From Streptomyces sp. LBL (GTDB taxonomy: Bacteria > Actinomycetota > Actinomycetes > Streptomycetales > Streptomycetaceae): 64,000 nt of DNA. A program made the translations under genes and the position numbers. The stretch covers positions 124,001-188,000 of the forward strand of contig NZ_JARXYX010000005.1 in the NCBI RefSeq assembly GCF_029893585.1, in the 5' to 3' direction. Of this stretch, positions 17,449 to 32,214 are shown one piece after another. Numbering within the stretch: position 1 is the stretch's first letter; each line of letters begins with the position of its first letter. Under the pieces are notes generated by a model, which searched no databases, was not told the DNA's origin, and saw nothing but the letters and a program-made list of their open reading frames with translations.

Positions 17449-19575
17449 TTACTCGCCCTTGGCCTTCGCGATGATCTCCTCGGCGACGTTCCGCGGAACC
17501 TCGGCGTAGGAGTCGAACTGCATCGAGTAGCTTGCGCGACCCGAAGTCTTGCTGCGGAGGTCTCCGACGTAGCCGAACATCTCCGAGAGGGGCACGAGGC
17601 CCTTCACGACGCGGGCACCGGCCCGCTCCTCCATGGCCTGGATCTGACCACGGCGGGAGTTGATGTCGCCGATGACCTCACCCATGTAGTCCTCGGGCGT
17701 GGTGACCTCGACGGCCATCATCGGCTCAAGAAGCACGGGGCTCGCCTTGCGCGCGGCCTCCTTGAAGGCCTGCGAACCGGCGATCTTGAACGCGAGTTCG
17801 GAGGAGTCGACCTCGTGGTAGGCACCGTCGAGGAGCGTGACGCGCACGCCCGTCATCTCGTACCCGGCGAGGATGCCGAACTGCATGGCCTCCTGCGCAC
17901 CGGCGTCCACCGACGGGATGTACTCCCGCGGGATACGGCCACCGGTGACCTTGTTCACGAACTCGTACGACGCGTCGCCGTCCACGATGGGCTCGATCGC
18001 GATCTGCACCTTGGCGAACTGACCGGTACCACCGGTCTGCTTCTTGTGGGTGTAGTCCACGCGCTCGACGGCCTTGCGGATCGTCTCACGGTACGCGACC
18101 TGCGGCTTACCGACGTTGGCTTCGACCTTGAACTCACGGCGCATACGGTCGACCAGCACCTCGAGGTGCAGCTCGCCCATACCACCGATGATGGTCTGGC
18201 CGGTCTCCTCGTCCGAGTGAACCTGGAAGGACGGGTCCTCCTCGGCCAGGCGCTGGATCGCGACGCCCAGCTTCTCCTGGTCACCCTTGGACTTGGGCTC
18301 GATGGCGACCTGAATGACCGGCGCCGGGAAGTCCATGGACTCCAGGATGACCGGGTTCTTGTCGTCGGACAGCGTCTCACCGGTGGTGGTCTGCTTCAGG
18401 CCCATCACGGCGACGATGTCGCCGGCGCCCACCGACTCGATCTCCTCACGCTTGTTCGCGTGCATGCGGTAGATCTTGCCGATGCGCTCCTTCTTGCCCT
18501 TGACGGAGTTCAGCACGGCAGTGCCGGACACCAGGCGGCCCGAGTAGACCCGGACGAAGGTGAGCTTGCCCAGGTGCGGGTCGCTCATGATCTTGAACGC
18601 GAGCGCCGACAGCGGTTCGTCGTCGGACGGCTTGCGCTTGACGACCAGCTCCGGGTCCTTGACGTCGTGGCCCTCGATGGCCTCGACGTCCAGGGGGGAG
18701 GGAAGGTAGCGCACGACCGCGTCGAGCAGGGGCTGAACGCCCTTGTTCTTGAACGCGGTGCCACAGAACACCGGGGTGACCGTGACGTCGCTGGACTTGC
18801 CGGACGCGATGGTGATGCGACGGATCGCGGCGTACAGCTGCTCCACGGAAGGCTCCTGGCCCTCCAGGTACAGCTCCATGATCTCGTCGTCGTTCTCGGC
18901 GACGGTCTCGACGAGCTTGCCGCGGTACTCCTCGGCAGCCTCGGTGTGGGTGGCCGGGATGTCGACGACGTCGTACATCTCGCCCTTCTCCGCCTCGGCG
19001 GACCACACGAAGGCCTTCATCGTGACCAGGTCGACGACGCCCTTGAAGTCGGCCTCGGCACCGATCGGGAGCTGCATCACGATCGGCGTCGCACCCAGGC
19101 GGTTACTGATCATGTCGACGCAGCGGTGGAACTCGGCACCGGTCCGGTCGAGCTTGTTGACGAAGCAGATACGCGGGACGCCGTAGCGGTCCGCCTGCCG
19201 CCACACGGTCTCGGACTGGGGCTCGACACCGGCGACGCCGTCGAACACCGTCACGGCACCGTCGAGCACGCGAAGCGAACGCTCCACCTCGACGGTGAAG
19301 TCGACGTGGCCCGGGGTGTCGATGATGTTGATGGTGTGGTCGACGTCGGCCAGCGGCCAGTGACAGGTGGTGGCAGCAGAGGTGATCGTGATGCCACGCT
19401 CCTGCTCCTGCTCCATCCAGTCCATGGTGGCGGCGCCGTCGTGGACCTCACCGATCTTGTAAGACACACCGGTGTAGAACAGGATCCGCTCGGTGGTGGT
19501 CGTCTTGCCCGCGTCGATGTGGGCCATGATCCCGATGTTGCGGACCTTGGCCAGGTCAAGTGAAGTGGTAGCCAT
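17449..19575 (-). CDS. fusA: Elongation factor G
   Basis: 708 residues. Translocation GTPase that moves tRNAs and mRNA after peptide-bond formation and, with RRF, recycles ribosomes. It starts [32 protein letters not shown]; further G motifs are DTPGHVDF and NKLDR. Domains III-V run to the end with the [17 protein letters not shown] stretch. It lies 39 bases after rpsG in the str operon. No truncation or unusual substitution noticed. Confidence 0.98.
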   Translation of the reverse strand: MATTSLDLAKVRNIGIMAHIDAGKTTTTERILFYTGVSYKIGEVHDGAATMDWMEQEQERGITITSAATTCHWPLADVDHTINIIDTPGHVDFTVEVERSLRVLDGAVTVFDGVAGVEPQSETVWRQADRYGVPRICFVNKLDRTGAEFHRCVDMISNRLGATPIVMQLPIGAEADFKGVVDLVTMKAFVWSAEAEKGEMYDVVDIPATHTEAAEEYRGKLVETVAENDDEIMELYLEGQEPSVEQLYAAIRRITIASGKSSDVTVTPVFCGTAFKNKGVQPLLDAVVRYLPSPLDVEAIEGHDVKDPELVVKRKPSDDEPLSALAFKIMSDPHLGKLTFVRVYSGRLVSGTAVLNSVKGKKERIGKIYRMHANKREEIESVGAGDIVAVMGLKQTTTGETLSDDKNPVILESMDFPAPVIQVAIEPKSKGDQEKLGVAIQRLAEEDPSFQVHSDEETGQTIIGGMGELHLEVLVDRMRREFKVEANVGKPQVAYRETIRKAVERVDYTHKKQTGGTGQFAKVQIAIEPIVDGDASYEFVNKVTGGRIPREYIPSVDAGAQEAMQFGILAGYEMTGVRVTLLDGAYHEVDSSELAFKIAGSQAFKEAARKASPVLLEPMMAVEVTTPEDYMGEVIGDINSRRGQIQAMEERAGARVVKGLVPLSEMFGYVGDLRSKTSGRASYSMQFDSYAEVPRNVAEEIIAKAKGE

Positions 19576-19614
19576 AAGGCTTCGGTCTTCTCTCGGTCTC
19601 GTCGTGGGTAGCGA

Positions 19615-20085
19615 CTACCAGCGGTAGTGCGCGAAGGCCTTGTTGGACTCGGCCATCTTGTGGGTGTCCTCGCGCTTCTTCACAGCGGCACCAAGGCCGT
19701 TGGAGGCGTCGAGAAGTTCGTTGAGCAGACGCTCGGTCATGGTCTTCTCGCGACGGGCGCGGGAGTAACCGACCAGCCAGCGCAGCGCAAGGGTGCTGGC
19801 GCGGCCGGGCTTGACCTCGATCGGCACCTGGTAGGTCGCGCCACCGACACGGCGGGACTTGACCTCGAGGGTCGGCTTGATGTTCTCGAGAGCGCGCTTC
19901 AGCGTGATGACCGGGTCGTTGCCGGTCTTCTCGCGCAGGCCCTCCATGGCGCCGTAGACGATGCGCTCGGCGGTGGAGCGCTTGCCGTTCAGCAGCACCT
20001 TGTTGATGAGCGACGTGACAAGAGGAGAACCGTAGACCGGGTCGATGATGACCGGGCGCTTCGGGGCGGGGCCCTTACGAGGCAT
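19615..20085 (-). CDS. rpsG: 30S ribosomal protein S7
   Basis: 156 residues, full length. It nucleates assembly of the 30S head and contacts E-site tRNA. It begins [21 protein letters not shown] and ends [20 protein letters not shown] ([17 protein letters not shown]). It follows rpsL by two bases, so the two are co-translated. In several bacteria S7 represses its own operon; no specific site is recognised here. Confidence 0.98.
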   Translation of the reverse strand: MPRKGPAPKRPVIIDPVYGSPLVTSLINKVLLNGKRSTAERIVYGAMEGLREKTGNDPVITLKRALENIKPTLEVKSRRVGGATYQVPIEVKPGRASTLALRWLVGYSRARREKTMTERLLNELLDASNGLGAAVKKREDTHKMAESNKAFAHYRW

Positions 20086-20087
20086 TC

Positions 20088-20459
20088 TTACTTCTCCTTC
20101 TTGGCGCCGTAGCGGCTGCGGGCCTGCTTGCGGTTCTTGACACCCTGGGTGTCGAGGGAACCGCGGATGATCTTGTAGCGAACACCGGGCAGGTCCTTCA
20201 CACGGCCACCACGCACGAGCACGATGGAGTGCTCCTGCAGGTTGTGTCCCTCACCCGGAATGTAAGCAGTGACCTCGATCCCGCTGGTCAGACGCACACG
20301 CGCGACCTTACGCAGGGCCGAGTTCGGCTTCTTCGGGGTGGTCGTGAACACACGCGTGCAGACGCCGCGACGCTGAGGGGAACCCTCGAGTGCGGGCGTC
20401 TTGTTCTTCTCGACCTTGTCCTGCCGGCCCTTTCGGACCAGCTGCTGGATCGTAGGCAC
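20088..20459 (-). CDS. rpsL: 30S ribosomal protein S12
   Basis: 123 residues, decoding-centre protein. The start is GTG (20457-20459) with GGAGAAG before it, giving [13 protein letters not shown]. An in-frame extension upstream has no S12 features. Lys43 (TPKKPNS) and Lys88 (GGRVKDLPG) are the wild-type residues, so no common streptomycin-resistance mutation is present. It is the first gene of the str operon, with the shared 25-bp element 51 bases upstream. Confidence 0.98.
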   Translation of the reverse strand: MPTIQQLVRKGRQDKVEKNKTPALEGSPQRRGVCTRVFTTTPKKPNSALRKVARVRLTSGIEVTAYIPGEGHNLQEHSIVLVRGGRVKDLPGVRYKIIRGSLDTQGVKNRKQARSRYGAKKEK

Positions 20460-20509
20460 TACTTCTCCGGTTTCTGTGTGCCGAATGGTAAAGCTAACCT
20501 GGAACGTCG

Positions 20510-20534
20510 CCGACCCACGCGGTCGGGTGTGTCG
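20510..20534 (-). promoter_or_regulatory. 25-bp element shared with the rpsJ leader
   Basis: Identical to 2590-2614 in sequence and orientation, including CCGACC-N5-GGTCGG. The flanks differ between the two loci, so the identity is confined to this block, which suggests selection on the element rather than a recent duplication. Confidence 0.7.
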
Positions 20535-20829
20535 AATCCGGCAGACTCCCGCCGCGAGGCGGAAAGGGCGCAGATCACGGTGGCCAGTTGACGGCTCGCC
20601 ATGCGGTTGAAGGCACGCACGAGAGCCAGGGCACACCCCAGGCACAAGGTATGAGCGTACCTACCTCATTCGCTGCGGTCAAAACAAATGGACGCCACTC
20701 GCACCACCTGGCAGAACATGTCAAGCCCCCGCACCGTGGATGATCTTCGAATTCGCAGCCGGCGCGGGCCGTGACACCTCGTGAGGCGCCTCCCGGCCGA
20801 GACCGAACCCGTCTTCGGCCCCGCCTCCG

Positions 20830-21540
20830 TCATCCGGTCGCGAGCCCCACGAGGACCAGCAGTGTCAGTACGAGCGCCCAGCAAGCCGTGGACAGCCAGC
20901 CGAGGACCAGCCCGGTGATCGCGAGCCCGTCACCGCCCTCCCCGCCGCGCTGGATCTCCCTACGCGCCACATGCCCGAGGACCACCGCCGGAACCCCGGT
21001 GAGTCCGAAGGTGGGCACGCACAGCAGCCCGCACACGGCAGCCGCCACGGCCTTCCCGTTCGTCCGCGGCCGCGGCGCGGGCAGAAAGGTCCCCGGCACA
21101 CCCACGACGGCCGGCTGCGGTACGGGCCCCGCGGGCAGGTCGGCCACCAGCAGGGCCAGCTCCCCCACCGTCCGCGCCGTGTAGGCCCGCGCCACCCGCT
21201 GGTCGAACTCCGTCTTCTCCAGCCGCCCCTCGCCGTACCCCGCTCTGAGCACGTCGACGGCCCGCTCCCGGTCCGCGTGCGAGGCGAGCAGGGGCGAGGC
21301 GCCGTGGCCCTGCCAGGACGTACTGGGGCCCTGCCAGGGCGTGCTGTGGCCCTGCCAGGGCGTGCCGTGGCCCTGCTGCCAGGGCTGCGCGACACCCCCG
21401 CCCCGCCAGGGCCGCGGGACACCCTCACCGGCGCTCCCACTCAGCTCCTGCCCCTGGTCCTGCCTCGACCGTGACACGCCCTCGGCGTTGTCCTTGTCCT
21501 TGCCCTTGTCCTGCCACGGCTGCCACGACGGGTACGACAC
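20830..21540 (-). CDS. DUF1707 and DUF4190 domain membrane protein
   Basis: 236 residues from the GTG at 21538-21540, which has GGGAGG close upstream. Residues ~25-85 are low complexity with a repeated (H/P)(G/S)T(P/S)WQG unit. A DUF1707 domain follows (SHADRERAVDVLRAGYGEGRLEKTEFDQR), then two hydrophobic segments of a DUF4190-like region (AVAAAVCGLLCVPTFG and LVLGWLSTACWALVLTLLVL). Function unknown; DUF1707 proteins are membrane-associated in actinomycetes. A start further upstream would extend it with unlikely residues. Confidence 0.75.
   Translation of the reverse strand: MSYPSWQPWQDKGKDKDNAEGVSRSRQDQGQELSGSAGEGVPRPWRGGGVAQPWQQGHGTPWQGHSTPWQGPSTSWQGHGASPLLASHADRERAVDVLRAGYGEGRLEKTEFDQRVARAYTARTVGELALLVADLPAGPVPQPAVVGVPGTFLPAPRPRTNGKAVAAAVCGLLCVPTFGLTGVPAVVLGHVARREIQRGGEGGDGLAITGLVLGWLSTACWALVLTLLVLVGLATG
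21305..21388 (-). repeat. 21-bp tandem repeat inside the DUF1707 gene
   Basis: About four imperfect in-frame copies of a unit like TGGCCCTGCCAGGGCGTGC encode the WQG heptapeptide repeats. The copy number could vary without breaking the frame. Confidence 0.8.
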
Positions 21541-21722
21541 GGGGAGCACCTCCCGGACGGCGAGATGTCCCCATGATGCGCCCACTCCCCTGCGCGGTGA
21601 CCGTATGGCGCGAACTGCGGCCACAGATGTCCGGATAGCACACCTTTTACGCCCCTTCCGCGCCCCAGCGCGACGGCCCCACGACCCACGACCCACGACC
21701 CACGGCCGCCGAATACGCCGAA

Positions 21723-21750
21723 GGGCGGCCACCTCGAAAGGTGACCGCCC
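21723..21750 (-). terminator. rpoC terminator
   Basis: GGGCGGCCACCT (21723-21734) pairs with AGGTGACCGCCC (21739-21750) around CGAA with one mismatch, 55 bases after the rpoC stop. Confidence 0.8.
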
Positions 21751-21804
21751 TCCACTTGCTCAAGCGGCTCGTGCTCAAGCGCTCAAGCGCTCGAAGCGAC
21801 TCGC

Positions 21805-25704
<3,900 letters not shown>

Positions 25705-25798
25705 TATGCGTCAATCCCTCTCAGGGTTGTAAGTCATGGGGTCTGATACGGGGGTCCTGGGGCCGGAGGCCTTCATGACGAAGGCCTCCGGACTCCCG

Positions 25799-28700
25799 TC
25801 AGACCTCTTCGACGCTGCTCGGCTCACGCCGGGACAGGTCGATGCCAAGCTCCTCCGCAGCGCGGAAGACGTCCTCGTCGGTGTCGCGCATCTCGATGGA
25901 CATGCCGTCCGAGGACAGCACCTCCACGTTGAGGCACAGGGACTGCATCTCCTTGATGAGCACCTTGAAGGACTCGGGGATGCCGGGCTCGGGGATGTTC
26001 TCGCCCTTGACGATGGCCTCGTAGACCTTCACGCGGCCGGTGACGTCGTCGGACTTGATGGTCAGCAGCTCCTGGAGGGCGTAGGCGGCGCCATAAGCCT
26101 CAAGCGCCCACACCTCCATCTCACCGAAGCGCTGGCCACCGAACTGGGCCTTACCACCCAGCGGCTGCTGGGTGATCATCGAGTACGGACCGGTCGAACG
26201 GGCGTGCAGCTTGTCGTCGACCAGGTGGTGGAGCTTCAGGATGTACATGTAGCCGACCGAGATCGGCTCCGGGAACGGCTCGCCGGAGCGGCCGTCGAAC
26301 ATCCTCGCCTTGCCGGACGGAAGCACCATGCGGTCGCCGTCGCGGTTCGGGATGGTGTGGTTCAACAGACCCGAGAGCTCGTCCTCACGCGCACCGTCGA
26401 AGACGGGGGTGGCGACGTTGGTACCCGGGTCGACCTGGTCGGCACCGATGACCTGCAGGCGCTTCGCCCAGTCCTCGCCGAGCCCGGAGACGTCCCAGCC
26501 GCGGCTGGCGAGCCAGCCGAGGTGGATCTCCAGCACCTGTCCCGGGTTCATGCGGGACGGCACACCCAGCGGGTTGAGGATGATGTCGACCGGAGTTCCG
26601 TCCTCGAGGAACGGCATGTCCTCGATGGGCAGGATCTTCGAGATGACGCCCTTGTTGCCGTGTCGGCCGGCGAGCTTGTCACCGTCCGTGATCTTGCGCT
26701 TCTGCGCCACGTAGACCCGAACCAGCTGGTTCACGCCCGGCGGCAGCTCGTCGCCCTCTTCACGGTCGAAGACGCGGACGCCGATGACCTTGCCGATCTC
26801 GCCGTGCGGCACCTTCAGCGAGGTGTCGCGCACCTCGCGCGCCTTCTCACCGAAGATCGCGCGGAGCAGGCGCTCCTCGGGGGTCAGCTCGGTCTCACCC
26901 TTGGGCGTGACCTTGCCGACGAGGATGTCACCGGCGACGACCTCGGCACCGATACGGATGATGCCGCGCTCGTCGAGGTCGGCGAGGACCTCCTCGGAGA
27001 CGTTCGGGATGTCCCGGGTGATCTCCTCGGGGCCGAGCTTGGTGTCACGGGCGTCGACCTCGTGCTCCTCGATGTGGATCGAGGAGAGGACGTCGTCCTG
27101 CACGAGGCGCTGCGACAGGATGATCGCGTCCTCGTAGTTGTGACCCTCCCACGGCATGAACGCCACGAGCAGGTTCTTGCCCAGCGCCATCTCGCCGTTC
27201 TCGGTGGCCGGACCGTCGGCGAGGACCTGGCCCTCGATGAGCCGGTCACCCTCGTTGACGATGACCTTCTGGTTGACCGAGGTGCCCTGGTTGGAGCGCG
27301 AGAACTTGGCCAGGCGGTACGTGATGTACGTGCCGTCGTCGTTGGCGGTGGTGATGTAGTCCGCGGAGACCTCCTGGACCACACCGTCCTTCTCGGCCTT
27401 GACCACGTCGCCGGCGTCGGCGGCTGAGCGGTACTCCATGCCGGTGCCGACGAGCGGGGCCTCGGACTTGATGAGGGGCACGGCCTGACGCATCATGTTC
27501 GCGCCCATGAGGGCACGGTTGGCGTCGTCGTGCTCGAGGAACGGGATCATGGCGGTCGCGACCGACACCATCTGGCGCGGCGAGACGTCCATGTAGTCGA
27601 CGTCGTCACCGGGGACGTAGTCGACCTCTCCGCCACGACGGCGGACCAGCACGCGGGACTCCTCGAACCGGAACTCGTCGGTCAGCGGGGCGTTGGCCTG
27701 CGCGATGACGAAGCGGTCCTCCTCGTCCGCGGTCAGGTAGTCGACCTCGTCGGTGACGACACCGCCGGTGACCCGGCGGTACGGCGTCTCGATGAATCCG
27801 AACGCGTTGACCCGCCCGTAGGAGGCCAGCGAGCCGATCAGGCCGATGTTCGGGCCTTCCGGCGTCTCGATCGGGCACATGCGGCCGTAGTGCGACGGGT
27901 GCACGTCACGGACCTCGAACCCGGCCCGCTCACGGGAGAGACCACCCGGGCCGAGCGCGTTGAGACGACGCTTGTGCGTCAGGCCCGACAGCGGGTTGTT
28001 CTGGTCCATGAACTGGGACAGCTGGCTGGTGCCGAAGAACTCCTTGATGGAGGCGACGACCGGCCGGATGTTGATCAGGGTCTGCGGCGTGATCGCCTCG
28101 ACGTCCTGCGTGGTCATGCGCTCACGCACGACGCGCTCCATACGGGCGAGACCCGTACGGACCTGGTTCTGGATCAGCTCGCCGACGCTGCGGATACGAC
28201 GGTTGCCGAAGTGGTCGATGTCGTCGGTCTCGACGATGATCGAACGACCGGACTCGCTGACCGTCTCGGTCTCACCGGCGTGCAGCTTCACCAGGTACTT
28301 GATGGTGGCGATGATGTCGTCGGTGGTGAGCACGCCGGCGTTCAGCGGCTCCTCCGCGCCGAGCTTCTTGTTGACCTTGTAGCGGCCGACCTTCGCGAGG
28401 TCGTAGCGCTTCGGGTTGAAGTAGAGGTTCTCGAGCAGGGTCTGCGCGGCCTCACGCGTCGGCGGCTCGCCCGGACGCAGCTTGCGGTAGATGTCGAGCA
28501 GCGCGTCGTCCTGGCCCTGGGTGTGGTCCTTCTCCAGGGTGGCGCGCATGGACTCGTACTCGCCGAACTCCTCGAGGATCTGCTCGGTCGTCCAACCGAG
28601 AGCCTTGAGCAGAACGGTCACGGACTGCTTGCGCTTGCGGTCGATGCGTACACCGACCATGTCGCGCTTGTCGATCTCCATCTCCAGCCAGGCACCCCGG

Positions 28701-29284
28701 GACGGGATGATCTTGGAGGAGAAGATGTCCTTGTCGGACGTCTTGTCGATCGAGGAGTCGAAGTAGACACCCGGCGAACGGACCAGCTGCGACACCACGA
28801 CACGCTCGGTGCCGTTGATGACGAAGGTGCCCTTGCCGGTCATGAGCGGGAAATCGCCCATGAAGACCGTCTGGGACTTGATCTCGCCGGTCTCGTTGTT
28901 GGTGAATTCGGCCGTCACGAAGAGCGGAGCCGCGTACGTGAAGTCGCGCTCCTTGCACTCATCGATGCTGTTCTTCGGCGGCTCGAAACGGTGGTCGCGG
29001 AACGTCAGCGACATCGACCCGGAGAAGTCCTCGATCGGCGAGATCTCCTCGAAGATCTCTTCCAGACCGGACTTGGTGGGGACGTCCTGACCGGATTCCA
29101 GAGCCGCCTCGACCCTACTCTGCCAGGCGCTGTTCCCGAGCAGCCAGTCAAAGCTCTCGGTCTGCAGCGCGAGCAGGTTGGGAACCTCAAGCGGCTCCTT
29201 GATTTTTGCAAAGGAGATGCGCAGCGGGGCGGTGCTGGCACCGTTGTTCGTATTCGCGGTCGAGGCAGTGCGCGAGGCGGCCAA
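25799..29284 (-). CDS. rpoB: RNA polymerase beta subunit with Asn442 in the rifampicin region
   Basis: 1161 residues from the TTG at 29282-29284 ([14 protein letters not shown]), which has GGAAGG upstream and matches the family length; a further in-frame start adds ten doubtful residues. The beta subunit forms the active-site cleft and binds rifampicin. The rifampicin cluster reads [15 protein letters not shown], then [14 protein letters not shown]. Asp427, Ser433, His437 and Arg440 are normal, but residue 442 is Asn where Ser is usual (Ser531 in E. coli numbering). The conserved [11 protein letters not shown] motif follows. Confidence 0.98.
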   Translation of the reverse strand: MAASRTASTANTNNGASTAPLRISFAKIKEPLEVPNLLALQTESFDWLLGNSAWQSRVEAALESGQDVPTKSGLEEIFEEISPIEDFSGSMSLTFRDHRFEPPKNSIDECKERDFTYAAPLFVTAEFTNNETGEIKSQTVFMGDFPLMTGKGTFVINGTERVVVSQLVRSPGVYFDSSIDKTSDKDIFSSKIIPSRGAWLEMEIDKRDMVGVRIDRKRKQSVTVLLKALGWTTEQILEEFGEYESMRATLEKDHTQGQDDALLDIYRKLRPGEPPTREAAQTLLENLYFNPKRYDLAKVGRYKVNKKLGAEEPLNAGVLTTDDIIATIKYLVKLHAGETETVSESGRSIIVETDDIDHFGNRRIRSVGELIQNQVRTGLARMERVVRERMTTQDVEAITPQTLINIRPVVASIKEFFGTSQLSQFMDQNNPLSGLTHKRRLNALGPGGLSRERAGFEVRDVHPSHYGRMCPIETPEGPNIGLIGSLASYGRVNAFGFIETPYRRVTGGVVTDEVDYLTADEEDRFVIAQANAPLTDEFRFEESRVLVRRRGGEVDYVPGDDVDYMDVSPRQMVSVATAMIPFLEHDDANRALMGANMMRQAVPLIKSEAPLVGTGMEYRSAADAGDVVKAEKDGVVQEVSADYITTANDDGTYITYRLAKFSRSNQGTSVNQKVIVNEGDRLIEGQVLADGPATENGEMALGKNLLVAFMPWEGHNYEDAIILSQRLVQDDVLSSIHIEEHEVDARDTKLGPEEITRDIPNVSEEVLADLDERGIIRIGAEVVAGDILVGKVTPKGETELTPEERLLRAIFGEKAREVRDTSLKVPHGEIGKVIGVRVFDREEGDELPPGVNQLVRVYVAQKRKITDGDKLAGRHGNKGVISKILPIEDMPFLEDGTPVDIILNPLGVPSRMNPGQVLEIHLGWLASRGWDVSGLGEDWAKRLQVIGADQVDPGTNVATPVFDGAREDELSGLLNHTIPNRDGDRMVLPSGKARMFDGRSGEPFPEPISVGYMYILKLHHLVDDKLHARSTGPYSMITQQPLGGKAQFGGQRFGEMEVWALEAYGAAYALQELLTIKSDDVTGRVKVYEAIVKGENIPEPGIPESFKVLIKEMQSLCLNVEVLSSDGMSIEMRDTDEDVFRAAEELGIDLSRREPSSVEEV

Positions 29285-29466
29285 GAGGGGGTCCTTCCGA
29301 GGGCTCGGACTCACTACGCGCGTACCGGTCCCTCTCCCGTGCCCGAGGACAGACTGTGCCTCGCAGGCGGAAGAGCCTGGTCGGAAACGGTCTGTTCATC
29401 GATGCTCGGGGGAGAGTATGCCCCTGGTGACGGGCAGGAGGCAGCTAACAGGCAGCGCAAAGGGTC

Positions 29467-29495
29467 AGTGTAGCCACTTGGCGCACTGATGTCCA
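29467..29495 (-). promoter_or_regulatory. Probable rpoB promoter
   Basis: On the minus strand: TGGACA (29490-29495), 17-base spacer, TACACT (29467-29472). Predicted start near 29460, giving a leader of about 175 bases to rpoB. The interval 29285-29864 has no gene; it holds this promoter and the rplL terminator. Confidence 0.6.
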
Positions 29496-29757
29496 GCCCC
29501 GATTTTTAAAGACCCTCGTTGTCCTCAACGCCCTTGGCATGCCTGCTCTCAACGCACGTTCATACTGCCCTCTTCGTCGCCGATCCATGCCTCGGATGCG
29601 GATCCGTTCTGACGACGCGTCCTGAGAATTGCGCGCTGCGTGCGGTTCGTCAAGGCCCCCTTGCCCGGACCCTGGGCACCCGGCGACACGAACGAAGATC
29701 ACCATACTCTCCGCATACACGAGAGCACGGTAACCGTGGCCGCCCCTCCAGGAACGC

Positions 29758-29793
29758 CGAAGAGCGACCACCCGGATGGATGATCGCTCTTCG
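29758..29793 (-). terminator. rplL terminator
   Basis: CGAAGAGCGA (29758-29767) pairs with TCGCTCTTCG (29784-29793); the inner segment also pairs partly. It is about 70 bases after the rplL stop and may be partial, allowing read-through to rpoBC. Confidence 0.7.
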
Positions 29794-29864
29794 CTGCCTC
29801 AGCGTTACAGCCCTCTCAAAAGGACCGTGTCAGCGGGCTGGAGAGTCCTGCGGACTCCGTGGGG

Positions 29865-30245
29865 TCACTTGACCTCGACGGAGGCGCCGGCGCCCTTGAG
29901 GGACTCGGCGGCCTTCTCGGCGGCGTCCTTGGCGACCTTCTCGAGGACCGGCTTCGGAGCGCCGTCCACGAGGTCCTTGGCCTCCTTCAGACCCAGGGAG
30001 GTCAGCTCGCGCACGACCTTGATGACCTGGATCTTCTTCTCGCCGGCGCCGGTGAGGATGACGTCGAACTCGTCCTGCTCCTCCGGGGCCTCGGCAGCGG
30101 CGGCCGGGCCGGCGGGGGCGGCGGCGACCGCGGCGGCGGCGGTGACGTCGAACTTCTCCTCGAAGGCCTTCACGAACTCGGAGAGCTCGATGAGGGTCAT
30201 CTCCTCGAACTGCGCGAGCAGGTCGTCCTGGCTGAGCTTCGCCAT
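29865..30245 (-). CDS. rplL: 50S ribosomal protein L7/L12
   Basis: 126 residues. Stalk protein that recruits translational GTPases. N-terminal dimerisation domain ([24 protein letters not shown]), Ala/Pro hinge (about residues 37-55), and C-terminal domain with the [21 protein letters not shown] factor-binding helices. The ATG at 30245 was chosen over one six codons upstream on family length. It lies 124 bases after rplJ. Confidence 0.98.
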   Translation of the reverse strand: MAKLSQDDLLAQFEEMTLIELSEFVKAFEEKFDVTAAAAVAAAPAGPAAAAEAPEEQDEFDVILTGAGEKKIQVIKVVRELTSLGLKEAKDLVDGAPKPVLEKVAKDAAEKAAESLKGAGASVEVK

Positions 30246-30369
30246 GATGGGCGATCCTTCCACTTATTCGGCTGGTGCCGGTATGTACATGTCTGGCGGG
30301 CGTACGTTCGGCCCGCTACGACCGCTGCTTCAGGCGTACCTTCAGGCGACGGTCATTTTGCGAGCCGAG

Positions 30370-30900
30370 TTACTCGGCACCGCCCTGCTCTTCGTGCTTG
30401 GCGCGAAGCGCGTCCACGGTACGGACGAGCTTCGACGGGAGCGCCTGGAAGACCTGAGCAGCCTGAGTCTGCTTGCCCTTGAAGGCACCTGCCAGCTTGG
30501 AGAGCAGAACCTCGCGGGACTCGAGGTCCGCAAGCTTCTTGATCTCGTCGGCGGACAGCACCTTGCCGTCAAGGACACCGCCCTTGATGACGAGGTTCGG
30601 GTTGTCCTTGGCGAAGTCACGAAGACCCTTCGCCGACTCCACCGGGTCACCGGTGACGAAGGCAACTGCCGTCGGACCGTTGAACAGGTCGTCGAGCGTC
30701 GAGATCCCGGCCTCGTTGGCCGCAATCTTGGTCAGCGTGTTCTTCACCACGGCGTACTGGGCGTTCTCACCGAGCGAACGGCGCAGCGTCTTGAGCTGCG
30801 CCACGGTGAGACCCCGGTACTCGGTCAGCACGGCGGCGTTCGAGCTGCGGAACTGCTCCGCGAGCTCGGCCACCGCGGCAGCCTTGTCGGGCCTTGCCAT
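30370..30900 (-). CDS. rplJ: 50S ribosomal protein L10
   Basis: 176 residues. Stalk-base protein that anchors L7/L12 dimers and usually represses its own mRNA through the leader. Starts [20 protein letters not shown]; includes the rRNA-binding segment [16 protein letters not shown] and the C-terminal helix that binds L7/L12. A GGAAGG ribosome binding site is upstream, and a structured leader precedes it. Confidence 0.97.
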   Translation of the reverse strand: MARPDKAAAVAELAEQFRSSNAAVLTEYRGLTVAQLKTLRRSLGENAQYAVVKNTLTKIAANEAGISTLDDLFNGPTAVAFVTGDPVESAKGLRDFAKDNPNLVIKGGVLDGKVLSADEIKKLADLESREVLLSKLAGAFKGKQTQAAQVFQALPSKLVRTVDALRAKHEEQGGAE

Positions 30901-31010
30901 GAGCGTCGGCCTCCTTCCGGGTGATTTCGACCGCTCGGAAGGGGCTGGGCAAAACGAACGCCCCGGCGCAGGCGCACGGGGCGTAGCTCTACCGGACTTT
31001 CGCAGCGTAA
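30901..31010 (-). promoter_or_regulatory. Probable L10-type ribosomal leader of rplJL
   Basis: The transcript before rplJ contains CGCCCCG (30959-30965) pairing with CGGGGCG (30977-30983), plus GC-rich flanks that could form a multi-helix structure. L10 leaders at this position bind the L10(L12) complex and control translation in many bacteria. The exact fold is not confirmed here. Confidence 0.5.
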
Positions 31011-31203
31011 GCAGCGACTTCCCGGGAGCACTTCCACATTCACCTACGCGGGTCGTCCGCGAATTTCAGCGGATCCTTCGGCCACCGGGCCCTCTCACGA
31101 GTGCACGGCGACGACCAGCGGTCTTTGGCTTCTTCGGAAGAGTACGTGACCGGATCGCCGTCAGGCAAATCCGGCCGTACGACGCTCTGTTCCCGGCGCG
31201 CGG

Positions 31204-32055
31204 CTAGCCGTTCTGGACTTCCTTCATCATCTGGGCCAGGTCCATCGTGTCCTTGGCGGGCGGGGCCGTCACGGTCACGGGCTTGTTGAGGTCGAGGAAG
31301 GTGATGGTCATGTCGAGCCGGCCCTTGTCGGCGTCGCCCCGCATGCGGAACTGCTTGGTGTGGTCGTCGCCGTCGACCCACATGTCCATCGTGAGCTTGT
31401 CGACACCGAGCTTCTCGTACTGCTTGATGCTCTTCTCGCGCTGCTCGCGGGTGGCCTTGTCCTTGTCCTTCAGGGAGGCCTTGAGATCGGCGAGGGTGAC
31501 GACACCGGAGTAGCGGGTGGTCTCGGCACCGTCGACGGTCTCGGTGCCGACCTTCTTCACATCCTTGGCGCCGGTGAGGAAGGTGGACTCGGTCGCCGGG
31601 TTCTGGTCGGCCTGGCCCGAGCCCGGCGCGCTCTTGCCGAGGCCCTTCCCGCCCAGTGCGGACATGTCGAACTTGAGCCAGCTCTTGCCGCCCATCTCCT
31701 TGGCCGCTGCGGCTCCTGCGCCGACGTACATGGCCTTGTCGACCAGCCGGATCTCCGCGGTGCCGTCCTCGCCCTGGTCGAGCGCGGTCATCTTCATGCT
31801 CATGGCCATGGTCGGCTTGATGCGCATAGACGCCTCGGCCTTGACCCGTCCCTCCTCGGGGACGCGGCCGGTCATGCGGTAGTGGAGGGACGTGATGTCC
31901 TCCGTGTTCTTCGCCGCCTTGGCGACGGCCGCCACCGGCGACATACTCGGCGACTTCTCCGTCCCACAACTCACCGCACCGGCGGCGAGGAGCAGGGCGG
32001 CGAGGCCGGCACCCGTGGTTTTACGGCGCACGGAAGCACGTATGGACGACACCAT
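31204..32055 (-). CDS. Putative lipoprotein (LppX/LprG-like)
   Basis: 283 residues. Signal peptide with lipobox-like end [10 protein letters not shown] (Cys about residue 30). The rest is a beta-rich domain of the kind seen in actinobacterial LppX/LprG-type lipid carriers (repeats of [16 protein letters not shown] and [17 protein letters not shown] strands). The ATG at 32055 has GGGGGGAAT before it. A paralogue-like gene follows upstream at 32210. Such proteins occur between rplJ and rplA in streptomycetes. Ligand unknown. Confidence 0.8.
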   Translation of the reverse strand: MVSSIRASVRRKTTGAGLAALLLAAGAVSCGTEKSPSMSPVAAVAKAAKNTEDITSLHYRMTGRVPEEGRVKAEASMRIKPTMAMSMKMTALDQGEDGTAEIRLVDKAMYVGAGAAAAKEMGGKSWLKFDMSALGGKGLGKSAPGSGQADQNPATESTFLTGAKDVKKVGTETVDGAETTRYSGVVTLADLKASLKDKDKATREQREKSIKQYEKLGVDKLTMDMWVDGDDHTKQFRMRGDADKGRLDMTITFLDLNKPVTVTAPPAKDTMDLAQMMKEVQNG

Positions 32056-32180
32056 TGATTCCCCCCAAGGAACACACGGACCATTCACAGCAAGGCCGTG
32101 AGCCTATCCCAGGTGACGGAGCCCGGCCCGTGAATTCCTGTGGGACACAGGGGATTTGGGTGGCTCAGCGGGCTCATGAC

Positions 32181-32214
32181 CCTCAGGCCCCTCAGGCCCC
32201 TCAGGCCCCTCAGG
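32181..32214. repeat. CCTCAGGCC nonamer tandem repeat
   Basis: Just under four head-to-tail copies between two lipoprotein genes, overlapping the last codons of the 32210 gene. Confidence 0.85.

Noticed and set aside
20088..20459. Streptomycin-resistance mutation in rpsL
   Set aside because: Lys43 and Lys88 are both wild type.
29445..29771. Minus-strand ORF of 108 codons between rplL and rpoB
   Set aside because: It covers the rpoB promoter and rplL terminator, has an Arg-rich composition and no ribosome binding site.
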